A stretch of DNA of 64,000 nucleotides from Streptococcus salivarius (GTDB taxonomy: Bacteria; Bacillota; Bacilli; Lactobacillales; Streptococcaceae), in assembly GCF_009738225.1 (NCBI RefSeq), contig NZ_CP018187.1, positions 1,560,501-1,624,500 on the forward strand. Direction: 5' to 3'. Of the stretch, positions 8,457 through 18,541 are shown in pieces. Made by a program: the position numbers and the translations under genes. The notes under the pieces were generated by a model that was not told the DNA's origin, made no database searches, and was given only the letters and a program-made list of their open reading frames with translations. Position 1 is the first letter of the stretch; each line of letters begins with the position of its first letter.

Positions 8457-9608
8457 ATGAATAAGAAATTACACGCTACAATTGGTCTTAGTGCTGCAAT
8501 TTTAGCACTTGGTCTATCATCTTCTGCACTTGCAGATGAACAAGAATTGCCAGTAAACCTTCCCACTACAGAGGCTCTTGATAACACTTCTTTTGAAAAC
8601 CTAGTTGTTGAAAACATCCCTGCTTCAGCCGTTGATGTCAATCTAGCTAACGAATTAGTAAACACAGCTACTACTGCTAATCCTGCCACTGAGGTTAACT
8701 CGGATAACACTGCTGTCCTTATTGAGGAAGTAACTGCACCTGCAAATACTCCTACACCAGCAATTGAAAATACAACTCCTGTAAATTTTGAAGAATCAAA
8801 TTCAGTTGTAAACACACCAACAGTTGATGAACGCGTGTCAGAAGTACGTATCCATCACATCCGTCGAACAACTGAAGCAAGTTACTCACAATTCAGCTCT
8901 CAAAAAGATGTGCTTTACGCAACGATTAAAACTCCTGCTTTCACTGAATACGACACAGCTGCTTTTGCGCCAGCAACGGTTACCGATGAAAACGGAAAAA
9001 CATGGTATTTTGCTAAATACGACGACATGGTGCTTAACAATAAGAGTAATTACGGCGCACCTAAAAAAGGGATTGCTTCAAGTCCTATTATTGATGTTAC
9101 CTACTTCTACGATGATGTTGACCTTGCGCCAACTGTCGCGCAACAGGCCCGTTTTGTCGATAATAAGGGACAGGAAATTGCTCCAATCCAAGTCAACATG
9201 GTTAGACGTGATATTGATTTAGCTTACTATGCCTATTTCCCGACTGCTCCTAAAACAATCCAGGCAAATGGTAAAACATATGAGCTACAATTAATTGATG
9301 ACCAAGAAATTAAGTCACACAAAATTCGTATCTCAAATACTGTGACAATCACTTATATTTACAAGGAAGTGACTGAAGGAACAGCTGAAAAACCTGTAAC
9401 ACCAGTTACACCAACAAGTGCTAAAAAACTTCGTCTTCCTAAAGGCAATAACGGTGCGAAAACACGTATCCCTGTTAACTACAAACACCAAACAAATTCT
9501 TCAAACCAAGGAACTACAAAATTACGTCTCCCTAAAGGGAATAATGGTGTTAAAACTCGTGTACCGGCTAAAAAGAACACTCCTATTCTTGCAGTAGACT
9601 ACCTATAA
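8457..9608 (+). CDS. Small exported MucBP-like protein with duplicated basic C-terminal motif
   Basis: I do not recognise a named homologue. The product is 383 residues. The start is set at 8457 because AAGGAGG lies 11 bp upstream and the promoter -10 is at 8422-8427; a GTG at 8430 would leave no leader. A clear signal peptide ends at about residue 26 (ALA before DEQ). Residues 27-130 are an acidic, Thr/Asn/Val-rich stalk. Two MucBP-like beta domains follow (about 135-220, ending TYFYDDV, and about 220-310, ending VTITYIYKEV). The C-terminus holds two copies of the motif KLRLPKGNNG-x-KTR-x-P, at 324-339 and 355-370, spaced 31 residues apart. There is no LPxTG, membrane anchor or choline/LysM domain. 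The protein is therefore probably secreted or held on the surface by the basic tail; that is inference. It is the only plus-strand gene here and has its own promoter and terminator. Confidence 0.8.
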   Translation: MNKKLHATIGLSAAILALGLSSSALADEQELPVNLPTTEALDNTSFENLVVENIPASAVDVNLANELVNTATTANPATEVNSDNTAVLIEEVTAPANTPTPAIENTTPVNFEESNSVVNTPTVDERVSEVRIHHIRRTTEASYSQFSSQKDVLYATIKTPAFTEYDTAAFAPATVTDENGKTWYFAKYDDMVLNNKSNYGAPKKGIASSPIIDVTYFYDDVDLAPTVAQQARFVDNKGQEIAPIQVNMVRRDIDLAYYAYFPTAPKTIQANGKTYELQLIDDQEIKSHKIRISNTVTITYIYKEVTEGTAEKPVTPVTPTSAKKLRLPKGNNGAKTRIPVNYKHQTNSSNQGTTKLRLPKGNNGVKTRVPAKKNTPILAVDYL

Positions 9609-9622
9609 GCAATGAAAAAAAC

Positions 9623-9655
9623 AAATTCCTAAGAAGTATAACTTCTTAGGAATTT
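9623..9655. terminator. Bidirectional terminator between the exported protein gene and sbcC
   Basis: A perfect 15-bp inverted repeat (9623-9637 with 9641-9655, loop ATA) starts 14 bp after the stop codon at 9608. The plus strand ends in TTTT; the minus strand gives a T-rich tail (TTTGTTTTTTTC). It serves the plus gene and could also stop the converging sbcDC transcript, although that gene ends 226 bp away. Confidence 0.85.
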
Positions 9656-9880
9656 TCTTGCTTTAAGAAATAATATAACAAAAAACGTTTTCTATAAGAA
9701 GAAACTCAGTTTCCACTAAAAATAGCTTGAATTAAATCGTCAACAAGTAGGATTCTACAGACTTGGGGAACTATTGCCTATTGAACATTTTCTAAGATAG
9801 TTATTCCTCAGATAATAGACTCCTGTTAAAGGATATATCTTTTGATTCTCGTTAATTGATAGTAATTTAGTTTTTATATT

Positions 9881-12800
9881 TTACCCTTTATCCACAATCT
9901 TAATACGGCTACTGCCATCATGCGACTTGATGATAGCGAGTTGCTGAGCGATGCCTTCTTTCATGTCGTCCACGTGACTGATGACACCGACCATACGGTT
10001 TTCACCGATTTGTTCCAGAACAGCGATGGCTTTGGTCAGAGCTTCCTTATCCAGTGAGCCAAACCCTTCGTCGATGAAGAGAGCTTCAACAACAGCACCC
10101 TTGCTGGTATTTTGCACCACCTCTGAGAGGGATAGGGCAATAGCCAGTGCAGCGATAAAGGTTTCTCCTCCAGACAAGGATTTGACGGAACGCTCGCTAC
10201 CTGTCAGCTGGTCATAGACGTTGATGTCCAAACCAAAGTGATCACGCGCCCGACGCCCTTCTTCACTCAAGACAAAGGAATAGCGGTTATCCGTTAAGAG
10301 ACCGATGTAGTTAGCATTGGCATAGTCTAAGATTTGTTGGAAATACTGACGGATAACATAGACTTCAAGATTGAGTCGTCCAGTTAGTGCTGTATTTTCT
10401 CCCTTAACCACCTTAACAAGATCGCTGAGCTCTTGGTGAGCTTTAAAGGCCTCTTGATTACTGTCTTGAAGGGTTTTGGCCGCTTGGTAGGTAGCCGTCG
10501 CATCTTTAATCCCCTTCTCAATGACAGACACCTGAGCCAGCTGCTTATCATAGCTCTCCTGACAATCCTCTACTGCTTGTGTTAGATTGCCAAGGTCTGG
10601 CTTTTCTTGGTCTTTGATAAGCTCTTGACCCTTGACAATCTGCGCCTTCAACTCTTGTTTAAGAGTTTGGTAGCTTGTCAATTGAGCCTGGAGCTCAGGA
10701 ATCGCTTGCTTATTCACCTCAAGAAGCCAAAGCTGGATTTGCTCTAGGTCATTGGTGAGGGCCCCTTCAGCCATAAGACTTTGGTCTAGTTCAGCCGATA
10801 AACGCTTAGTTTCTTGGCTAGCATTTTCTTTAGACTTGGTTAAGCTCTCAAGTTGCCCCTTGATGCCTTGAATGTCAGCATGAAGTTGGTTGTAGGCTTC
10901 ACTATTTTCCTTGACTTGCTTATTGTAGAGGTCCAACTCCTGCTTTGCTAGGGAAATACGTTCTTGATAAACCTCAACAGATTCAAGCTCTTGATGAGCT
11001 TCTTGTAACTCCTTAAGACGTTCCTTAGCTTGGTCAAGCGCCGCCTTAGCCTCTTGATAGGCTTTAGCCAAATCTATCGATTTTTCCTGAGCTTGCCCTA
11101 ACTTCTCTTGATAATGGACACGATCTGCCTCTTCCTTATCAAAGCGTTTGTGTAGATCTTGATAATACTGCTCAACCTTTCGGAGTAAGGCTTGTCCACA
11201 GTCTGCTTCATAGTCCTCTGAAAAATCAAAATCAAATTGTCCCTTAACTTGCTCCTGGAGTTCTTGATAGTGTTTTTCGAGAGCTAGCTTGACTTTAGCC
11301 ACTTGGTCAAGCAAATCTTGACGTTTAGATTCAACTTCGCTCAAGGTAGCCTGACGGTTTGACAAGGTAGCGACTTTCTTTTCTTTTTGAGCTTGAAGTT
11401 CCTCCACCTGATTCATGAGATCCTTCAAGGCCGCTTCATTCGCCTGTGTCCCATCGACCTTAGGATGGTCAATGGAACCACAAACCATACATGGCTGTCC
11501 ATCCTCTAATTCTGCCTGCAACTGGGCAATCATGAGTTGACGACGTGAAGCTAAAGTGGTTGCTAACTGGTCTTCCAATTCCTTGAGACTTTCTTGAACT
11601 TGGTCAATATCCAAAGATAACCCTTGTTGACGTTTTTCCGTCTTGGCCAACTCCTGCTTCAAGTCCTCTATTTCTTTCAGGTCCTGAGCCAGTTGATTAT
11701 CCACACTGTAACCCACAGACTGGAGGAGTTTTTCGGCTTCATGCAAGCTATCTAAACTTAGGCGATTGGCCTCCAAATCTGACAAGGACTTGTTAAGAGT
11801 CTCAATCTTTTTCGACGCCTGTTGATAGGTTTCTTCCAACTGCTTGTAGTTAGTACGTGAATGTTTGATTTTCTCCTGCTCTCGGACAAGACTCTGAGCA
11901 TAAATAATAGCCTCTTTCCATACTTCCAGTTTCCCTTCTTTCTGAAGAAAATCCTCAGATTGGGCTGCAAGTGCCTCTTTTTGAGCCTTTACTTTCTCAA
12001 AAGCCTGCTGCTTTTCACTCAATTCTTCCTGAGCGATTTCAAGATCCTGCTCTAATTGCAACAACTGTTTCTGATATTGTTTGAGGCTACTAATAGTTTC
12101 TTGCAACCCTTGGGCAAACTGCAATTCCTTCAGATGCACTTTAGCCTCTGCCTGTTCCTGAGCACCTTCCTCAATTTCCAGACGGTAACGCTCCTTGGCT
12201 TGCTCCAATTCTTGGAAAATCTTTGCCAAATCTTGGGCAGTTTGCAAGCTCTTCTGCAATTTTGCCAAATCCTCATGGGCATCCTTCAAGATGCTTTTTT
12301 GCTCCGTAAGACTTTCTTGACGCTGAGACAAAAGCTCTTCAAGGCGTGCCAATTTTTCAGAGGCTGGTGTTTGCTCCAAGACAGCTAATTCTTCCTCAGA
12401 CCACACCTGACTGGCAAAATGGCCATCTAGCTGAGCTTGGCGCTTATCCATATCCTTATTGCTCTGACGAAGACGCTCTTCCAAGCTCTTTTGAAAACGG
12501 TCAAAAATACCCGTTCCAAAGATTTTCTTTAAAATTTGAGTCTTGGTCTTGGAATCTTCTTTCAAGAAACGGCTGAAATCATTTTGCGGTAGGAGAATAA
12601 TCTGCTTGAACTGCTCAGCATTGAGCCCCAAAATCTGCTCAATCTGGTCACTCACTTCCTTGATCTTATCCCCAAGCTTTTCAATTTCCTTACCCCAAAT
12701 CTTATCCACAGTGACTAAAGAAGCCGTCGCCTTTTGCATGGTCGTGCCCCCACCTCGCTTGGCTCTCTCCTGCTGGAGCACTCGCTCAATGCGATAAAGT

Positions 12801-13060
12801 TGCTTGCCTTGTTGGAAATAAAAAATTACCTTGGTCAAGTCATCCTCTGGACCAGCGAAGGTTGACCGCATCTCCTCAACATTGCGATCGCCACTGGTTG
12901 TGGCAAACAAGGCAACCGTCATGGCATCAAAGAGTGTACTCTTACCAGCCCCCGTGTCCCCACCAATCAAAAAGAGGGGAGCGTGGTCAAACTGGGTGAA
13001 ATTGATGACTTCCTTACGATAAGGTCCAAAATTGGTCAATTCTAACTGAACTGGTCTCAT
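9881..13060 (-). CDS. sbcC: Exonuclease subunit SbcC (Rad50-like ATPase)
   Basis: SbcC is the SMC/Rad50-type ATPase that partners SbcD to cut DNA hairpins and process blocked double-strand ends. The 1059-residue product has Walker A GGDTGAGKST at 33-42, a Q-loop-like segment LLPQNDFSRFL, and two very long coiled-coil arms (about 180-510 and 540-870). The zinc-hook CxxC (CMVC) lies at about 522-525 between the arms. The ABC signature SLSGGETF is near 960 and Walker B ALFIDEGFGSLD near 990. The layout and length are complete for the family. It overlaps sbcD by 4 bp (ATGA), so the pair is translationally coupled. Zinc-hook dimerisation and nuclease function are family knowledge. Confidence 0.96.
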   Translation of the reverse strand: MRPVQLELTNFGPYRKEVINFTQFDHAPLFLIGGDTGAGKSTLFDAMTVALFATTSGDRNVEEMRSTFAGPEDDLTKVIFYFQQGKQLYRIERVLQQERAKRGGGTTMQKATASLVTVDKIWGKEIEKLGDKIKEVSDQIEQILGLNAEQFKQIILLPQNDFSRFLKEDSKTKTQILKKIFGTGIFDRFQKSLEERLRQSNKDMDKRQAQLDGHFASQVWSEEELAVLEQTPASEKLARLEELLSQRQESLTEQKSILKDAHEDLAKLQKSLQTAQDLAKIFQELEQAKERYRLEIEEGAQEQAEAKVHLKELQFAQGLQETISSLKQYQKQLLQLEQDLEIAQEELSEKQQAFEKVKAQKEALAAQSEDFLQKEGKLEVWKEAIIYAQSLVREQEKIKHSRTNYKQLEETYQQASKKIETLNKSLSDLEANRLSLDSLHEAEKLLQSVGYSVDNQLAQDLKEIEDLKQELAKTEKRQQGLSLDIDQVQESLKELEDQLATTLASRRQLMIAQLQAELEDGQPCMVCGSIDHPKVDGTQANEAALKDLMNQVEELQAQKEKKVATLSNRQATLSEVESKRQDLLDQVAKVKLALEKHYQELQEQVKGQFDFDFSEDYEADCGQALLRKVEQYYQDLHKRFDKEEADRVHYQEKLGQAQEKSIDLAKAYQEAKAALDQAKERLKELQEAHQELESVEVYQERISLAKQELDLYNKQVKENSEAYNQLHADIQGIKGQLESLTKSKENASQETKRLSAELDQSLMAEGALTNDLEQIQLWLLEVNKQAIPELQAQLTSYQTLKQELKAQIVKGQELIKDQEKPDLGNLTQAVEDCQESYDKQLAQVSVIEKGIKDATATYQAAKTLQDSNQEAFKAHQELSDLVKVVKGENTALTGRLNLEVYVIRQYFQQILDYANANYIGLLTDNRYSFVLSEEGRRARDHFGLDINVYDQLTGSERSVKSLSGGETFIAALAIALSLSEVVQNTSKGAVVEALFIDEGFGSLDKEALTKAIAVLEQIGENRMVGVISHVDDMKEGIAQQLAIIKSHDGSSRIKIVDKG

Positions 13061-14265
13061 TGTCCACTCCTTCCAATCTCCTCAAAAATACTTTCCACAA
13101 GGGCAGTTTGTCTCTCAGACAAGACATCGCCCCCAGTCACTGTCTGGTAAAAATCAGAGACAATTTCCTGAGGCGACTGCATTTCCAAATCTTTTAAGTG
13201 CTGATCTACAGTCAAGCTTTCTTCCCTGACATCACCCAAACGACTGAAAGTGATTTCTACAATGTCTGTCCCATAAATCTCTTCCAGACGGGCACGCACA
13301 TTGATGCCCTCTAGTTCCTTACGACTGGACAATTGAATATCAAAGGCAAACCAAGCCTTTTGACAAGGTTGTACCTTATAAAATTCAGGTGACACCAAGG
13401 TTTCAAAAGGCTCCTGCAAGGTCACAATCGGCCGTCTGACCTCTAAAGGATGGAAGGCCTGAGACAAGTCTCCAGTTGCATCTAAGTCAAGAATATAAAC
13501 GCCTTTTTCTTCCCTACGCTTGGCTTCTTTGACATTAAAGGTGACCGGACTGCCTGAATATTGCACTCGCTGGCTCGGACTGGCAAAACGCGTATGGATA
13601 TGTCCTAAAGCCACATAATCGAAAGCCTTAAAAAGGTCACTGGTCACATTAGAAAGACCACCTACCGTATTGCTAGTTTCAGACAACATCAATTCTCTTA
13701 GACTTTGACCATCGCTATCATCCTTCTTAGAAACTGCAAAATGCGTCACCAAAATATGGGCCTTGTCAGGATCAAAAGCTTTTTCCATATCCTCGAGAAT
13801 ATAGGCCAAGGCATCACCAATCCCCTGAATTTCCTTATTCTCATCGTCTTTATAGTAAATACGGGCATCAATAGGGTCGATAAAGGGAAGCAGGAAAATC
13901 TGGCAAGCCTCCAACTCAATAGGCTCAAAAGCCTCCTCCAAACGTGTGCTTAAATGAAGACCTTGATGTTGAAAAAAGTCTCGTCCAAAATGCAAACGTT
14001 CAGCACCATCGTGGTTGCCACTGATAGCATAGACAGGAATCTGCTCCTCCAACACCAAGCGGGCCAAGGTCTTATTAAATAGCTTAATCGCATCCACAGG
14101 CGGCACCGCACGGTCATAGAGGTCTCCCGCAATGATAACCCCATCCACTTTTTCGCTAATAGCCAAATCCACAATCTGTTGAAAGGCCCACTCCTGCTCC
14201 TCCAACAAAGACCAGCCATTGAGGGTTCGCCCCACATGCCAATCTGACGTATGTAAAAACTTCAT
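13057..14265 (-). CDS. sbcD: Exonuclease subunit SbcD (Mre11-like nuclease)
   Basis: SbcD is the Mn-dependent nuclease subunit of the SbcCD complex. The 402-residue protein has the calcineurin-like phosphoesterase motifs in order: DWHVGR (Asp8, His10), GDLYDR (Asp48), GNHDG (Asn84, His85), a THFAVS histidine and GHIHTR. The C-terminal capping region follows. The ATG at 14265 is preceded by GAGGAG at a suitable distance. A weak -10 (TACAAT on the minus strand, 14297-14302) lies just upstream without a clear -35. It is the first gene of the sbcDC operon. Confidence 0.96.
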   Translation of the reverse strand: MKFLHTSDWHVGRTLNGWSLLEEQEWAFQQIVDLAISEKVDGVIIAGDLYDRAVPPVDAIKLFNKTLARLVLEEQIPVYAISGNHDGAERLHFGRDFFQHQGLHLSTRLEEAFEPIELEACQIFLLPFIDPIDARIYYKDDENKEIQGIGDALAYILEDMEKAFDPDKAHILVTHFAVSKKDDSDGQSLRELMLSETSNTVGGLSNVTSDLFKAFDYVALGHIHTRFASPSQRVQYSGSPVTFNVKEAKRREEKGVYILDLDATGDLSQAFHPLEVRRPIVTLQEPFETLVSPEFYKVQPCQKAWFAFDIQLSSRKELEGINVRARLEEIYGTDIVEITFSRLGDVREESLTVDQHLKDLEMQSPQEIVSDFYQTVTGGDVLSERQTALVESIFEEIGRSGQ

Positions 14266-14372
14266 GACAGTCTCCTCATTCGTTTTGTCTTACTCTATTG
14301 TACCTTATCAAGCTAAATACTGCTTAAAAGATTCACAAACCTTGGGAGATTCCGTAATTTTTATCCGCAGAC

Positions 14373-14416
14373 CAAAAAATCTCTCCCGAGCAATCACACT
14401 CGAGAGAGATTTTATT
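14373..14416. terminator. Terminator after the MucBP LPxTG gene
   Basis: A hairpin pairs AATCTCTC-CGAG with CTCG-GAGAGATT. It is flanked by A-runs on the left and a T-rich tail on the right, so it works on the minus strand (ATTTTTT) for the gene ending at 14450. The T-rich right side makes it potentially bidirectional. Confidence 0.8.
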
Positions 14417-14449
14417 TTTGGATTTTATGAGAGATAAGGTGTGGAAATC

Positions 14450-17400
14450 TTAGTCTTGGTTTTTACGACGATTCATAGCCGCAAGTCCTGACATAAGTCC
14501 CATAACAACAACACCCATTGCTGCAAGGTTGTTATCTGACTCACCTGTTACTGGCAATTGTCCGTCGCCTTCTTTAGCTTTATCAGAACCATCTGCCTTC
14601 TTACCATCTTTGTTTCCAGATTTCTTCTTATCTGAACCTTTACCATCTGAAGCGCCATCGGCTGCTGATCCAGAACCTTTAGAACCTTTAGAACCTTTAG
14701 ATCCATTTGAGGCCGCTTTTACAGCTTTAGAAGTTGAATTTCCACCATTTCCAGATTGACCATTATTACCATTTGAAGGTGTTGAGCCATCTTCGACCTT
14801 ACGATAGATATAGGTCACGACTGTTTGACCTTTTGTCATCTTGTCTGTAGATTTACCTTCTTGACGAATCAATTCGTATTTCACACCATTACGGTAGATA
14901 TAACGGTCACCGTGAACGTTAACTTCAGAACCAACAGAGTTAGTGATCACAAGTGGCATCTTGATTTGGTTACCATACTCGTCACGGTAGATAACAACGA
15001 TAGTACCAACTTCTTTGTTAACTGCCGGTTTAGCAGGTTCTGCATTAACCACCTTGTAAACAACCTTTGTATCTTCACCAGGGTTGCTTGGTGTCACACC
15101 AGTCTTATCAGCCTTGTAACCTTTCACTTCAGGAACAAGAGTCATAGCAGCCTTAGTTGGATCGTTAGGATCATTTGTGTAAGCAACTGCTTCAACACCT
15201 GGGATTGGATTCCCTTTTTCGTCAACGGCAATAATCTTACCAAATTTAGTGTAAGTTACAGTCTCAACCTTGCTGTCCATAGTGACATCTTGAGAAGCCA
15301 CACGGCCTTTATCGGCGAAGTAACCGTTAACCATTGGTGTAATCACGAGATCAAACTTAGTCTTATCTGCCTTCCATTCACCTGCAGTAAGAATATCACC
15401 TGTTACAGAGTCAAGCGTCAATGAACGTTTCCATTGTGCTTTCTGAACACTGTCTACTGGCAATTTAGCATTGCTATCTTTGCTTGCATAGTGAACAGTA
15501 TATGTCACATCTTTAAGGTAAGCATCCTTAGCTGGCCATTTTGGACCGTTTGGTTGGTTAGGATAGATTGGTGTTCCTGGTTCGTGAGCATTGTCTGGAT
15601 TAAAGTCAAGTGCTACACGTTTGAAGCTTACTGTCCAAGCTTGGTCAACTGTGCTATCCAAGTCAAAGCTTGCACCAGCTGGGTAACCATCTGTTACAAG
15701 GACATAGCCAAGGTCTTGATAGTGTTTGATACGTTCAGCTGTTGAATAGTTAACCGCTTCACCAGACTTACCAGCCAAAGTAACAGTTTCAAGGATTGAA
15801 CCACTTGTTTTATCACGGTAAACAACACTTGCTTTTTGATCATTCTTAACATAAACAACCTTAGTATCGCTAGACAAGTCACCTGGTGTTGCAGGTACTA
15901 CCTTAGCAGTGTAACCTGGGATAGTTGGCAAGTTCTTGTCAACTGCAATCATCTTAGTTGGATCGTTAGGATCATTGATGTAGGCAGTATCTGACACACC
16001 TGCAATTGGGTTACCATTTTCATCGACAATGACAAATTTACCAAAGGCCTTATAAGTTACAGTGTCAGTTGCTTCTGGAACATCTGGAGTTACTGTCTTG
16101 CCACCTGCTACCGCTTTATCTGCAAAGTAACCATTAACAACAGGAACCTTAACTGTACCGTAAGTGTGGCTAGTTTCATTCCAAGTCACCTTACCAGTCG
16201 CTTGGTTATCCTTACCTGCAAAGGTATAGTCAGATTTCACATCTGCAGCTGGAGTTTTATCGCCAGCACCTTGGAAAGTAACTGTTTGTTTCGTCGCCTT
16301 AGTCACATCGTTAACGATTGCTACGTAAACGACACGAGTGTCTTCACCTGGATTTGATGGTGATGCAGGGACAACCTTAACAGTGTAACCAGGAATACTT
16401 GGAAGCGTCTTGTCGATGGCAATCATCTTAGTCGCATCATTAGGATCGTTAGTGTAGGCAGTTGTTGATACACCTGGAATTGGATTGCCATTTTCATCCA
16501 CAGCGATAAATTTACCAAAGGCTTTGTATGTCACTGTGTCTGTCGCATTTGGTGCATCTGGAGTAACTGTCTTGCCACCTGCTACGGCTTTATCGGCATA
16601 GTAACCAGTAACAACTGGAGTTTTGACTGTTCCATAAGTGTGAGTCGTTTCAGTCCAAGTTGTTGTATTAGTTGTAGGATCTTCTTTACCGTTGAAGCTA
16701 AAGTCATTTTGAGTGTTAGCAGCTGGTGTCTTCGTATCAGCACCAGTGTAAGTCACTGTTTGACTTGTTGCTTTAGTGACATCTTTCGTGTCTTTTTCAA
16801 CGATAATGTGGTAACGGTAACCTGGAGCTAGGTATTGACCACCACCATTAGCATCAATAGAAGCATCTAAACCTTGAGCGCCATTGGCAAATTGAACGAG
16901 GTCAACGACACGGCTTTGATTATAAGCCCAAGAACGATTTGAGCGAATCGTTGCAATACCGTTAACATAATCATATTGACGTTCTGCTTTTAAAACATCC
17001 ACATAAGCATTAGCTCTAGACTTATCAGCAGAGGCATATTTGATGCGGTATCCTGCTGGCACTGGTGGAAGTTCTGTTATACCGGCATCATAGATTTTAT
17101 TGTAAGTTTTACCGTTTGCTGTGATTGTTTCAGTTGAGTTGTTAATACGGTAGGTTGAAGAGTTTGGAATCTTATTTCCAGCTTCATCCACATAGTCGAT
17201 AATACCAAGGTTGGCATAGTTTACGACGACCACATATCTACCAGTCGCATCGTCAATGTAGTCATAAGCTCTCATGACACCATCGCTATCACGACCGACT
17301 TTAAGGTGGTTGATATAATCAATGTTAACAAAGTATTGTTGACGCTCTGGCAAAAAGGCAAGTTTGTAGCCGAGGTTTGTCAAGTCAGGGTTTGTTGAGC

Positions 17401-18112
17401 CTGCTCCAGCATTTGTCAAAACAGCAACCGCATCAGTTGTACGAAGGCTACGGTTTGATACCGCAAGTCCCATAGCATTGATGAGATTTTCAGAGTTAAG
17501 ACTTGCTTCAGCAGCATTCAATTCACTGCTTGTCACAGCCAACTCGCTAGTCGCTACTTTAAGGACGCTATTTACAGCGTTAGTTGTAGACTCTGCACTT
17601 GCAGTTTCTGCTGCAGTCGCAACTGAAGCAGCCGCACTTGTTTGTGCTGATACTTGACCAGCAGCTGGAGTTTCTGCTACAGCTGTTGAGTTAAGAGCTT
17701 GTGCACTAGTAGCTACAGATGAAACATTTGCTACTGCAGATTCAGAGCTCGCTTGCGATGCAGCCTGAGAAGTTGCTTCTGAACTAGCTGCTGTTTGACT
17801 AGTTGTTGAAGCTGCTTGGCTGTTTTGAGCTGCTGATTGCGGTTGTTCACTAGCCAAGGCCACAGTAGAGACTGAACTTGGTGCGTTTTCTGTTGTTGCT
17901 GGCGCTACTGATGCTGTTGTTGGCGTTGATTGCTCCACGACGACATCTGGCTCAGCAGTTGTTTCCATACCTGCGGTAGTTGGTGCTACCGTTTCATCAG
18001 CTTGGGCACCCTGCGCATTTGAGAAGATTGAAACTCCCAAAAGGACAGAGGCTACACCAAAGCTATATTTTCTTAATGAAAAACGTTGGCGTTTATTAAA
18101 CATATCTCTCAT
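14450..18112 (-). CDS. MucBP/Mub-type mucin-binding LPxTG surface protein
   Basis: This is a wall-anchored adhesin, likely for mucin or host glycans, of 1220 residues from the chosen start. The ATG at 18112 is preceded by TTGAGGAAAT; the in-frame ATG at 18160 is rejected because it lies inside the -10 of the promoter. The protein opens with a YSIRK signal (RQRFSLRKYSFGVASVLLG), cleaved near AQA-DE. An Ala/Ser/Thr-rich stretch of about 170 residues follows. A non-repeated region of paired MucBP-like strands comes next, then two Mub-B2-like units (KDVTKAT...QTVTYTGA, and KFIAVDENGNPIPGV blocks). Further MucBP-type domains (KASVVYRDKTSGSILET; VGTIVVIYRDEYGN) precede a Gly/Ser/Lys-rich wall linker. 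The LPVTG anchor is at 1186-1190, then a hydrophobic segment and NRRKNQD tail. It is monocistronic, with its own promoter and terminator. The ligand is inferred from domain type. Confidence 0.87.
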   Translation of the reverse strand: MRDMFNKRQRFSLRKYSFGVASVLLGVSIFSNAQGAQADETVAPTTAGMETTAEPDVVVEQSTPTTASVAPATTENAPSSVSTVALASEQPQSAAQNSQAASTTSQTAASSEATSQAASQASSESAVANVSSVATSAQALNSTAVAETPAAGQVSAQTSAAASVATAAETASAESTTNAVNSVLKVATSELAVTSSELNAAEASLNSENLINAMGLAVSNRSLRTTDAVAVLTNAGAGSTNPDLTNLGYKLAFLPERQQYFVNIDYINHLKVGRDSDGVMRAYDYIDDATGRYVVVVNYANLGIIDYVDEAGNKIPNSSTYRINNSTETITANGKTYNKIYDAGITELPPVPAGYRIKYASADKSRANAYVDVLKAERQYDYVNGIATIRSNRSWAYNQSRVVDLVQFANGAQGLDASIDANGGGQYLAPGYRYHIIVEKDTKDVTKATSQTVTYTGADTKTPAANTQNDFSFNGKEDPTTNTTTWTETTHTYGTVKTPVVTGYYADKAVAGGKTVTPDAPNATDTVTYKAFGKFIAVDENGNPIPGVSTTAYTNDPNDATKMIAIDKTLPSIPGYTVKVVPASPSNPGEDTRVVYVAIVNDVTKATKQTVTFQGAGDKTPAADVKSDYTFAGKDNQATGKVTWNETSHTYGTVKVPVVNGYFADKAVAGGKTVTPDVPEATDTVTYKAFGKFVIVDENGNPIAGVSDTAYINDPNDPTKMIAVDKNLPTIPGYTAKVVPATPGDLSSDTKVVYVKNDQKASVVYRDKTSGSILETVTLAGKSGEAVNYSTAERIKHYQDLGYVLVTDGYPAGASFDLDSTVDQAWTVSFKRVALDFNPDNAHEPGTPIYPNQPNGPKWPAKDAYLKDVTYTVHYASKDSNAKLPVDSVQKAQWKRSLTLDSVTGDILTAGEWKADKTKFDLVITPMVNGYFADKGRVASQDVTMDSKVETVTYTKFGKIIAVDEKGNPIPGVEAVAYTNDPNDPTKAAMTLVPEVKGYKADKTGVTPSNPGEDTKVVYKVVNAEPAKPAVNKEVGTIVVIYRDEYGNQIKMPLVITNSVGSEVNVHGDRYIYRNGVKYELIRQEGKSTDKMTKGQTVVTYIYRKVEDGSTPSNGNNGQSGNGGNSTSKAVKAASNGSKGSKGSKGSGSAADGASDGKGSDKKKSGNKDGKKADGSDKAKEGDGQLPVTGESDNNLAAMGVVVMGLMSGLAAMNRRKNQD

Positions 18113-18158
18113 AATAATAAATTTCCTCAATATCCAAATTACTTTATATACAATTTCC

Positions 18159-18187
18159 ATTTTATACTATAATTATTAAATTGTCAA
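18159..18187 (-). promoter_or_regulatory. Promoter of the MucBP LPxTG gene
   Basis: On the minus strand TTGACA (18182-18187) is followed, with a 15-17 bp spacer, by TATAAAAT (18159-18166). The leader is about 40 bases to the ATG at 18112. This placement excludes the longer start at 18160. Confidence 0.75.
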
Positions 18188-18541
18188 ATATATACTAATA
18201 ATTGTGTAAAAGTTTAACTTTTATTAGAAAACATTAATTTAAAACTTTTATCTAAGTCCTTTGAAACATCAAAACATTCGTGCTTTCATTTTCCAAAACC
18301 CCACTTTTTGTTAGTTTTATAATTTTCGAAATATTTTTAACCGATAATCTTTTTTATTAAAAACACCCATTCCCGATACGACATTATTTGGTTTTGATTC
18401 TATTTATTAAAATACAAAATTTATACCTTCAAAAAGAATATTTTTTTAAACCTCCTAACTCACATCTTACCGCTTGATTTCTAAATCCCTTATCACTACT
18501 AGGTTTTCAGACTTTTTGGCACAAGATTTCAAGAAAGATTC
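18188..18541. other. Intergenic region, nothing recognised
   Basis: About 350 bp of AT-rich DNA between the MucBP gene promoter and the terminator of the metalloprotease gene. I see no ORF, RNA or repeat that I can support. Confidence 0.6.

Noticed and set aside
8411..8815. A 134-codon minus-strand frame over the start of the exported protein gene
   Set aside because: It overlaps the promoter, ribosome site and signal peptide of a well-supported plus-strand gene and has no support of its own.
9881..14265. SbcCD placed here to control the neighbouring repeats
   Set aside because: SbcCD does act on hairpins and repeat recombination, but it is a widespread housekeeping pair and nothing in the sequence ties it to the island.
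18113..18160. Upstream start codon for the MucBP surface gene
   Set aside because: The ATG at 18160 lies in the -10 box; the ATG at 18112 has the ribosome site and a normal YSIRK signal.
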